64,000 nt of DNA from NCBI RefSeq assembly GCF_900005765.1, contig NC_041690.1, forward strand, positions 62,001-126,000, read 5' to 3'. Below the pieces are notes generated by a model that had not been told where the DNA came from, did no database searches, and saw only the letters and a list, made by a program, of their open reading frames with translations. Below are positions 47,829 to 59,800 of this stretch, piece by piece. The translations under genes and the position numbers were made by a program. The stretch comes from Plasmodium relictum (Eukaryota > Apicomplexa > Aconoidasida > Haemosporida > Plasmodiidae). Within the stretch, counting starts at the first letter, position 1, and each line of letters begins with the position of its first letter.

Positions 47829-50082
47829 TTAAGAATCTATTAGTCTAAAGCACACAGATCTTATATGCCATGCATTTTGATCAATACATAATATGCTAAA
47901 AAAAAAAAAATAAATAAAATGAAATAAAATAAAATAATTAAATTAATATATATCTTATGCGAATATATAATTAAATAGAAAAATAAAGACATCAAGTAAA
48001 TTAATAAATAAATAAATAATTAAAAAATTTATATGAAACAAATAGACTTTTATATAATAAATAAAAACTTAATTTTTTAAGAAATTTAACTTATTTTCAA
48101 TGCTACAGGAATTTTCATATATAATGGATATACTTTTCTTTTTATTCTCAAATACACATTTAACAATATTCAAAAATTTGTGATAATCAGAGGTTGATAG
48201 TTCAACTGTTATGAATAACAAACCTATAAAATATAAAAAAAAAATGGATTTTTAGAATTTAATTAAGTTAAACATATTGCATATTAAAAAAAAAAAAAAT
48301 TAACCATTTTTTTGTAATATATCTGAAATAAAGTTTAAATATTTATGAATTCCTTTAAATGTTACTACATGTCTCTTTCCATATATACTTGTATAAGAAT
48401 TTTTTCTGTAAGTAATATTGCTCTTTGTGTTAAAAATAATTAAATCAAACCTGTTTAAAATTAATATATTAAAAATTTTGTTTATACGAAAATCATCTTT
48501 ATATAATTATGTATTTATATTATTAACATTATATGTTTAGTCAAAATAATAAATGATAAAAATATTACTTTAAATTATTTAAAGACATATTATTTAATTC
48601 TTCAAGAATATCTAAAAAAAGTTATATAATTAAAAATAAAGAGAATAAATTTTTGTGAAAATATAAAGATATATATATATATATGTATGTATTACTTTCT
48701 CTATGTAGTAATGTGATATGTTTACAATTATTAATAGAAATATTTTTATTTATGTAGTTAGTGTTTTTAGCACTATCACTCAATATAAGAGATATGTTTT
48801 CGCTATAGTCATAATTATTTATATTTGTTTGACTTTTAGAAGTGTTTATTATGTATTCACCAACATTTCCATATATATTTAAAATATTAGAAGAATCACA
48901 TAATCTCTGCAAAAAAATGCGATCATGCTTATTTTCTATATCAAAAATGTCATATGATATATTTGATATATTGTTGTAAAAGATATAATTATTTTCATAA
49001 TAATTTAATTCAAGATCATCTCCTTTTATTTGTTCTAAGACATATTCTTTTCCTTTTTGTGCTCTTTTTTCTTTTTTACTAATTATTTTTTTGCAAAATA
49101 TATTTTTTGCTGAAAATATTTTTTCTAATTCTTTTTCAAAAATATAGTTATATTTTTGTATAATTAAATTATCATATCTTATATACAAACTTTTATCAAA
49201 TACATATACAACTAAACCAGGGAGTTCATCGTTAACTGAATTAACAATTTTACAAAATATTTTTATATTATTTCTTATATTAAATGAATAGATATATTCA
49301 TATAAGTTTATATTATAAATAAATTTAAATCTTCTTTTAATACTTTCATATAACTTTTTAATAAAAAATCTATCATCTATTACCTTTGAAATATCTCTTT
49401 CTATTATTCTAACAACTATATTACTCCTCCTATTTAACAAGCCAATACCTATTTTTTCTTTATTGTAAAAATAAACATTTACAATTTCACCTGGTTCATA
49501 TTTACTTAATTCAGAAATATTGTAGACCTCAAAATCATATACATACATATGATTTTCTTTAGATAATGAATTATATCTATTCAAAGGTAAAAATTTTAGA
49601 TTATTTTTACTTTGTTCATTTTTATTATTATCAATTTGTAAATTATTATTTTTATTATGTTCATGTTTACCTATATTTTCGTCGTGTATTTCATCTATTT
49701 TTTTAATATTATCATCATTTAATTTATTTATTTCATTTTCTTTATCATTTATAATTATTGAATTTCTTTTATCAATCAAATCTTTACAATTGTATCTTTC
49801 TTCAGAAATTATATCTGTTTCTAAGGGTTTTAAAAAGACGTTTACTCTATTTTCAAATTTGCTAGAAAATGTAATTTTTTTATTATATATTAGTTTTAAT
49901 TCTTGCTCTTCCAAATAATTGGTTGATATATTTTCATCAGTATTAAATTTAACATCATGAGTTTTTGAAGAGAAACATAATTTATTTTTTTTCAGGAGAA
50001 AATAAAATATATTTGTTTTACTATTTATTTTTAAATTTTGCATAAATATATTCAGTTTTATTTTATGTATTATTTGAAACAT
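47829..50082 (-). CDS. RlmI-like PUA / SAM-methyltransferase protein, 5 exons
   Basis: Exons: 48696-50082, 48569-48611, 48305-48450, 48091-48223 and 47829-47895; all phases fit, giving 591 residues. The N-terminus (MFQIIHKIKLNIFMQNLKI) is basic with no acidic residues, suggesting organelle import. Residues ~195-235 are a PUA domain (YEPGEIVNVYFYNKEKIGIG; SNIVVRIIERD). The region NDELPGLVVYVFD matches the (D)GLPGLIVD signature of the RlmI/RsmI-type rRNA cytosine-C5 methyltransferases. The Rossmann part follows (ILNIYGNVGEYII; FDLIIFNTKSN; ILQKNGLLFITVELST). The family's DPP motif reads NTK, the catalytic CS is absent, and the GQKTGFFLDQR element is unrecognisable, so methyl-transfer activity is doubtful. 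The last exon ends HIRSVCFRLIDS. It may be a pseudoenzyme binding organellar rRNA. Confidence 0.8.
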
Positions 50083-50856
50083 ATTTTTATAAATTTCTAG
50101 TGTTTTATTTCATATTCAAAAAAATAAATTACAATATTTAAAGTTGTCTTATATTTATGTAAAGTTCAAATATGTACTGAGAATAAAAAAAAAAAAAAAA
50201 TTCTTAATAGCATTAATATATTTTAAAGATATATATATACATTCATAAAACAAAAGAAAGAATTTTTACAAAGAATATAAAAAGAAAAAATAAAAATATC
50301 AAAAAACAAAATAAAATATATATAAAAAAAGATTGTTTCAAAAAAATAATTAACTTTAAAAAAAAGAAATACATTTATTTTTTATTATCATAAAAAAAGG
50401 TTCACAATATTGTATGTTGGGGGAAAAAAAAAATTGTATTGAATAAATATAAAAAATTCTTACAAAAAAGGTTCAGAAAATATAAAACAAATATTTTAAT
50501 GTAGACTAAATAAATTTAATTAGATTTTTATATTTTAATCATTTCTTAAAATATATATATATATACATTTTTATTATTTAATAATATACATAATATTATT
50601 AGGAAATTTAGCAATATTTTTAAAATATCAAAAAGAAAAATTATATTTTAAAAAAGAATTTTTTTTTTTAATTTTCATTTTTTAATAAAAAGAAAAAAAA
50701 AAAAGAAGAAAAAGAATAATAAAAAAAGAAATAAATAATATAAATTTTATAAAATTGATATATATATATATATATGCCTCTTGTTTAGGATATGCTTTAT
50801 TTTTAATAAAATGAAATATATATATAATGTATAAAGGTATGAAAATGGAAAAATAA
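50083..50856. other. Spacer between two - strand genes
   Basis: A/T-rich with an isolated GTTGGGGG at about 50415. No gene is seen. Confidence 0.45.
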
Positions 50857-53800
50857 CTAATTTTTAACTAATAAAAGTATTTTTTTATTATATTTTTGTA
50901 GTAATTTAATATTTTTCTTCGCTTCTTTAAGTTGTATTTTTGTTTTACAATATTCATAAAAAATTAATGATGGATTAGTTGCATACGCTTTTTTAATAAA
51001 TAAAGAAACGGGGATTCTTTCTTTTAATGCTAAATTGACATTTTTGCTACCAATTATAATACACCAAATTGCATATATTACACTTGTTTTAATGTTAATA
51101 TGTAATTGCTTAAACATAAAAATAAAATCATCTATTCCAATTATTTTCTCCTCGTTCTTACATTTAAATATATCAAATACCATCAATTTTAAGTATGTCT
51201 CCATTAAGTTATCACTTTTATTAATCTCTTTAATGGTGTTAGACTTACTTATAAAAGAATTTACATAAGTGTTTTCTTTATTATTATTTCCAAAATGATG
51301 AGAATTTTTTTTATGTATATTGAAGTTTTCCTTTTTTGATAAAATTTCACTTTTATAAGTTCTATCACTTATTTTTAATTTATTTGTTTCAATATTTCTT
51401 AAATTATAAGAATTTCCCAAATTATTATTTAGCTTTGAATCATGAATATTATTGCTATTCAATTTAGAAAAATAATTTATTTCAATTTTTTGCCACATGT
51501 GAAATAATATACTCATAAATTTATTATCTATGTCTAACAAAGGATAACTCAAATCATCATATATATTATTTTTATTATTAGTTTTATTTATTAAGTTAAT
51601 AGATAATAAAGCACTTTTATTATGACTATTATTCACTGTTTTTGAATTATTCAAGATTGTATTATTATAACTGTTATATATATTATTAGATGAAGGTTGC
51701 AATATGATTTTATTTAGAATAATTAAAAATTGCTGATAAAAATATTCATAATCTATTCCAATATTTAATTTAAAAATAATATTTAAATATTTATGAATTA
51801 TATCAATGTTAATAAAATGATTCTTTTTAAAAAAGAAATTATTATATAATTTTTTTTTCAATAACTCATCTTCAAAATATTCAAGAAAATTATTGCTATT
51901 AATAATTAAATTATTCAATTTCATATGTTCATAAATTTTTTTAAATAAGAAACTTGCATAATTTTCATTCTCTGTTAAGGTATCTTTCTTTCCATTTTCC
52001 TTTATTTGTATAACCATTTCATCAGCATAATTTGAAATTAAATTAGGAATAATATGTGAGTTATAATTAAATTCTAATATATCATTCACAATTTTATTTA
52101 GATCTTTATTTTCCTTGTCAGAATAAAAAGAAGAAAATTCTAATTTCATCCAATTACAAGAACTTTTTTTATTATAAAAAAAATCTTTACTATCATTTAA
52201 ACTATTAAAGTAATTGCTCAAATAATTATTCATATCACAATATGGTTGATTATTAATATTGTCACTTAAATTATTTAAACTTATTAAACTGTTACAATTA
52301 TTAACTGATTCTATTATAAATTTATTTTCTTCTATTTGATTATTATTTTTTTTATTATTTAATTCATTTAAAATGTTATTATTGTCGTCTCCCTTGTTAT
52401 TCTTAGTATTACAATTTGAATTCAAATAAGAAATAAAATGCGCATCGTTTTTGCTTATATTAAAAATAGCATTTATGTGAAAATTAAAAAAAGAAAATAT
52501 GATAAATCGTATAATTTTTTTGATTCTATATATTTCATAAATAATTTTATGCATTTTATTAATTTTTTCGTCTTTTATTATATTTTGTATTTTATTTAAA
52601 TAATTTTTTAAAATGTCAAATAAGTCAATATAAGAATCAAGAAAAAAAGTGTTACCATCATAGCTATAAAAATTTAATATTTCATTAGTAGTATTTTGCA
52701 AAAAATTAATAATATTTATACAGTTTTCTATTTCACCTTTTCTTATGTAACTATTTATTTCATTAATTCCTTTACATAAATGAATCAAAATTAAGAATAA
52801 ATCACTAGAAAAACATATTTCAAAAAAAGTTGTAAAATCTTCTACAAAATTAAAATGATTTTCTTCTTTTTTTATCATATTATTTTCGTTATGATTTAAA
52901 TTCATTGAATTAATATTACTTAACCTGAATTCTATTTTTTTCGAATTATTGTTTCTATTATTATCTATAAATGGAGATCTTTCTTCTATTTTATTTTCAT
53001 TTAATTTTTCAATAATATTTTCTTTTTTATTTGTAACATAGTCGTTTGCAGTATCTTCATTATAAGAATTTGATTCACGCATAATATATACTGAGAAATC
53101 AAAGAGTAAATTTTTAAAATTATGAATGTCTAAATATATATGATTTTCATTTATAAATTCATTAATATAACATATATTAGTATTGATAAATAAAATGTCA
53201 ATTGAGATGGTATTTAAATATAACAGGATATTAGAATAATCAATATCATTAAAATTTTTGTTTTCTTTAAAAGTAGATATTTCTTCATTTATTATATCAA
53301 CATGTTTCATTATTTCTAATGCCTTCTTCAAAATTTTCTCATATATAGAATCTTTTTCTCCTAAAAGAAGTTTATTTATTTTCTCTAATTTATCAAATAA
53401 TTTTTTATTTGATTTATCTAATTCTATACACATATTCTTATAATTTTTTACTTCATTTTCTAATACTTTTATGTTCTTATTACTTTCATATATGTTAAGT
53501 GATTTATCTAATTCCTCCTTGAAAATATGATATTCTTCACTGGACATTCTTTTATTAGATAATTTTTCCCCTTTATCATCAAATTTTTTGTCTAATGAAT
53601 ATTCTAATTCATCTAATTTTTTGTTTAATTCTTTATTCTTTTTATGTAAGTATACATTACTTTTTTCATATTCACTAATTAATAATTCTAAAAATATATA
53701 TTCTTTTAACAAATCTTTATATTTTACTTGTAACTTTGACATATCTAAGTTATTTATTTCACTACATACTTTATCATAATTTTTATATAATAGTTTGCTT

Positions 53801-56800
53801 TTGTTGTGTTTTCCATCCTTTATTAATAAATCCTTTTTATTTTCAAAAAATTTCAAACAACTATTATTCAGTGAATTTATATTTTTATTTTCTTTAAATA
53901 AATTATTTAATATCTCTTTATTAATTTTTAATTCTACATCATCTTTTTTTTCATCACCATCACTACTATTAGTTATGCTAGAATTATTGATCAAATTATT
54001 CTCCTTATTTTTTACTTTTTCTTGTATATTAAAAATTCCTTTTTGTTCTCTTTCATCTCTTAGAACTATGTAACTCTTTTCAAAACTAAAATTTTCATTT
54101 TTCAATTGATTATTTTCATTTTTTAATGGCTCTATATTATGCATAATTAAATGATTTTCTTCTTTCAATTGTTTCACTTGTTCTCTGAGTTTTTCTATTT
54201 CATTTTTATAATTTTTTGATTCTTCTAGAATATATTTTATTTTATTTTCATTTATACTCATATTTTCCTCATAAATTTTTATTTCCTTTTTTAGAAGAAC
54301 TTCATTTTTCTTCATATCGTTAGGTTCTTTTTCTCTACATTCAATAATATTTTTCATATCTTCCAATTCTATTTTTTTTTCCTCTTTATATTTTGATATT
54401 ATTTTCTCATTTTGAATTTCATACATATTTAATTTACTCTCAAGCATTTTTTTCTCTTTATCTACTTCGTCTATTAAATATTTCTGATTTATTATTTCTT
54501 CTTCCTTTATTAGTAATTGCTTATCTTTATTTTTTAATTCTTTTTCTAAATCTTTTAAGTCAATTTTTTGCTTCTTTATTTGTTCTTCTAAATAGTTGAT
54601 TTTTAGTATATTGCTCATTTTTTCTGTTTTTAAATTTTCTTTATCATTTAATAATAATTTATATTCCCTTTCAATTTCTTCGATATTTTTTTTTAAGTTT
54701 TCATTTTCTTGTTTTATTATATGTCTTTCCTCTTTTAATGTTTCTATTTCTTTCATATATTTTTCATTATTATATTTAAAATTTTTTAATTTCTTTTTTG
54801 ATTCATTAAATTCATTTTCTGCTATTTCACTTGATTCTAATAACTTTATTTTTTCATTATTAATATTTTCAATTTCACATTTTAGCATATCAATTTCCAT
54901 TTTATAATTTTCTTTATCTAAATTAAATTTTTTATCTTTGCATATAGTACTTAAGTTAAGATTTACCATTTCACTTTTTAAGTTATCATTTTCACTTTTT
55001 AAGTTATCATTTTCACTTTTTAAGATATCATTTTCACTTTTTAAGATATCATTTTCATTTTTTAAGTTATCATTTTCACTTTTTAAGTTATCATTTTCAT
55101 TTTTTAAGTTATCATTTTTATTTTTTAAATAACAATTTTCTTTTTCGAAGTTATCATTTTCACTTTTTAAGTTATCATTTTTATTTTTTAAATCACAATT
55201 TTCATTTTCTAAGTTATCATTTTCACTTTTTAAGTTATCATTTTTATTTTTTAAATCACAATTTTCACTTTTTAAGTTATCATTTTTATTTTTTAAATCA
55301 CAATTTTCACTTTTTAAGTTATCATTTTTATTTTTCAAATCACAATTTTCATTTTCTAAGTTGTCATTTTCACTTTTTAAGTTATCATTTTCATTTTTTA
55401 AATCACAATTTTCACTTTTTAAGTTATCATTTTCATTTTTTAAATCACAATTTTCACTTTTTAAGTTATCATTTTTATTTTTTAAATCACAATTTTCATT
55501 ACTGAAATTACCAATTTTATTTCTTAAAATATAATTTTCATTCTTTAAGTTATCAACCTCATTTTTTAAAGCATCATATTTATTTCCTAAATTATCATTT
55601 TCACTTCTAAAAATATTATTTGTAACTTTTAGGTTATCATTTTCATTCTTTAAAAGATTAACATTATTATATAAACAATTTAAGGTATTAATATGCTCCA
55701 ATTTTTCTTCTTCAGAAAATAGTAATTTCGATTTCTTACTTTTTATATCTTCGTTATATTTAAAATTTTTGATATAATTCAAAAGGTTTGTAATTTTTGT
55801 TTCCTCTATTACCCTGTATGAACAGTTTATTTCTTCATTATTGTTGTTAATTTCATTGAATGATTTACAACTTAATATTTCATTACTTAAAATATTTTCA
55901 TTTTCATAATTAATTATTTCATTACTTAAAATATTCTCATCTTTTTCATAATTATTTATTTCATTATTTAAAATGTTATCTTCTTGATTAATTATTTCAT
56001 TAATTAAAATATTATTGTTATTTTCACTTTTTTGTAAGCGATCTTGGTCATCTTCTTCTTTTATTAATATATATGACTCATGATTATCATTACTTTTTGT
56101 ATTTATATTCTTTTCTTTTTCTTCAAATTGTTTTGTCTTAACTATAAAGTTTTGCAGCAACTGTTCTATTTTATTTATATGATTTTTTCTATCAGCAGTT
56201 AAACCTTCTTTGTATTTAATTAAAGAATCATCATCTTCTCGATTTAATATACTAGAGTTTTTATTATTTGATTCTAGGCAATATATGAAGTTTCTATTTG
56301 AATTATATTTTAAATTCATATTATCATCTTTCACATACATAAACTTTACATCTTCATTAATTTTATTAATACCAGTTATGAAGTTTTTATTTATTTCATT
56401 TTTATTTTCACATTCAAAAATTAAATGATTTCTTTTGTATGTATTCGTATTATCATTTAAATATGCATTTCCAACCGATTCTAATTTCATATACTTAATT
56501 ATATCTTCATTTAAAGTATTATTATTATTTTTTTTTTGTATAATAAAATCTTCATCCTTTAAATCATACATATTGTTCATTGAACTATTTAATTTTTCTA
56601 TATGTATTCTATCACTAACTGATGCATTGTGAAAACTATTTGTTCTTTTATATTTGATTGTATCATTTAAAAATTTATTTTCATTTAAAGATTCATCATA
56701 TATAATATTCTTTACATTTTTTTCTTCATTAATATTAAAATCCCCAGCATTTTCATATTCTTTATACGCATTTTTGTTACACTCAGGTTTATTTTTCTTA

Positions 56801-59800
56801 TTACTGCTTTCATTCAATTCATTTTCACTTAACTCCCTTTTATTAAATTCATTTTCATCTGATTTATTTTCATTATAATAAAAATTTTCATTACTCTTCA
56901 TTTCATTTTTCTTAATATTAATTTCATTTAAAAAAACCTTCATTGAGTTTAATTTTTCTAATGGATAATATTTTACATGTCTAGAATTTACAACATAATG
57001 ATTTTTATTGCTACTGATTTCTTTTTGCTTTTCTTCTTTGTTTTTTTGAAGATTATTTTTATTTTTCATATCTTTCAAAAAGTCTTTTTTTGGTTTGCTT
57101 TTTTCATTATTAGAATTTGAGTTTTTTTTCATTTTTTCTTTATCTTCTTTGATAACCTTTATGTTATCACTTTTAATATTTTTTGATTTATCGAAATTTC
57201 GTTTTATATCATTATCAGAAAAACAAATGTTTATTTTCTTATTTACTAAATTATTCTTTCTAATAGTGTAATAGTTAATATAAAAATCATCATTAGTATT
57301 CTTAGAAATTTCTTCATTTTTATTTTTTAATGATGTTTTCCTTTTTATAAACATTCTTTCTTCCTCATTTTCAGAAATAGAATCACTTGCTGAGGATGAA
57401 GAATATACGAAATCAATCTTAAAGTTATCATCATTATTCATATGATCATTATTTTTTTCTCTTAATTCTTTAAAATTTTCATTTGAATCATTTAAATTAG
57501 TAGAAAATAAATCATTTTTTAAATTTGTATCATTTTTTTTATATTCATTAAAATTGTAAGAAACATTTAAATGATTACTATTATACTTATCAATATTATC
57601 ATTTATATACACGTCTTTTTTTATTATACTTGTACAATTATTATTTTCATTATAATTTTTTTCATTATTTTCATCGCAATAATAAATATTAGATGTATAA
57701 TTATTTGTTATCCTTACGAGACTATCATTATCATTCTCACTAACTGTTTTTATTTCCTCATTACATTTTGTTTTATCATTTATAGTATTGCTTATATCAT
57801 TTGTATCTTCTCTTACATATGTATCATCTCTTATGTATATATTTTCTCTTACATATGGATTATCTATTACATATGTATCATCTCTTACATATATATCATC
57901 ATAAATTCTATCTTCATTATAATAATTCTCTTCATTAGATTTAATTATTTTATCTATTTGATCATTATTTTCATTATGCAAATACTTTTCTTGTTCTTTA
58001 TTTTCATCATTCATATCACATAATAAATTATTGGCTTCTTTTATTTTTTTACTATCTTCATCATTTGTAATATTTACCTCATTCAAATTATTTGATGATT
58101 TATGATTTTTATCCGATGTTCTTATATCTTCTAAACTATCAACATGAATAATAGATACATTATCACTTTTTTCACTATTTAAAGAGTAGCTAAAAAATAT
58201 TTTTTGCATTGAATCATATTTTTTATCTATATCTTCTTTTTTTATACTTTTATTTACATCTGTACTATTGTTACTAAAATTAAAAAAATCGCAATTATTA
58301 GTACTATCATATAACATATTATGAGAAATACTCATTTTATTTTTCATATTTAAATCTGTCTTGAAATAATTATCTGAATTTGATAATTTATTTAAATTTC
58401 TTTTTTCCTTTTTTTTTTTTAAAATTGTTGAAGAGCTTAATATTTTCTTTTCCGTAGTATTTTTTCTATTTTGTATAGGATTCCCTTTATTTCCTTTTTG
58501 ACATAATTTACTGTAGTTATTCAAAACTTTAGGATTTCTGTTTTTATTAGATCTTTCATTTGATAATTGATTTTTTTTATTATTATTAGATGAAATCAAT
58601 TTACTACAATTTTTTTTTTTTTTTTTTTTTTTACCTAAAGTAAAATTTTCATTATTTTCATTTTTTATTTTAATTTTATTATTCATATTAATTACTGTAT
58701 CACTATAACTAGGTAATATATTAACAGAAAAATCATCATCGTGTGATTTTTCCTCATCATTTAAACTTGATTTTCCTATGTTTTTATTATAATTCCCTGT
58801 AGATATATTGTCTTCTATTTTAATAATATTCAAATTTAATTTAGAACTAGAACTAAAATTAGAATTAGAATAAAGACTTTTATCATTTAAACTAAATAAA
58901 TTATCATTACTACTTATTAAATTCGCATCATCGGGTATTTCTGGTAAGTGTTTTAAATTAAAGGATTCTGATAAATGAGAAAGAGATTCATATGAACTAT
59001 CAAATATTTTTAAATTTTTTTTGTTTTCATCTTTTGTTATATCACCCAATATATTTCCTTCTATAACGTTATATTCTGACTCATATTCTATTTTTTTTAT
59101 GTCTCCTTCATAGTTATCACGAAAGCTTTCCTTATCATTTATGCTTAATCTATGTGTATTATCTTCTCCTAAAATTTTAATGAAAATATGATTTTCCCTG
59201 TTTTTCATATTTGAATTCTTTAAATCATATGCGACATTTACTTTATTGTTATATTCTGTAACATTGATATCATTTGTGCTATTTATATTTTTCTCCATTT
59301 TACTATTATTTGAGTTATTTTTGAGAATGTATTTTTTATAAGTTATGTAATTATTCGAAACATCAGAAGATAGGTTACTTTTCTTTAAGAGGCAATCTTT
59401 ATTCATTTGATTAGGCAAATAGGAATTATCATCATGATTATTTTTATTCAAATCATTTGTGTCATAGTTATTTTCATAAAATGCATTTTTACTACTAGTA
59501 TTATAATTATTTATATTATCATCATCGTTATAACAATTATCATTATTATTATTTGTTGAAAGACAACCAGAATATAATTCTTCGTTAGAATTATTAGAGT
59601 TGCAATTAATCATATTACATTTTTCTTTCATATAACAATTATTATTTAAAATAATTTTATTATTACATATGGATGCGCTACTATTTTCTGGAAAATCATA
59701 ATTATTTCCACAATTTATTTTATAATTTATGTTATTTTTAAAATTTTTGTTATAAATAATATTCTCATTTGATATGGAAGGATTTTCATTATTTAAAATA

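Noticed and set aside
54965-55515. CRISPR-like regular repeat
   Set aside because: The repeats are contiguous 21-nt units in frame within a coding exon, with no spacers and a eukaryotic context.
57571-58023. 150-residue ORF opposite the giant gene
   Set aside because: It is an Ile/Tyr-rich mirror of Asp/Asn/Tyr repeats in the real - strand ORF, with no domain.
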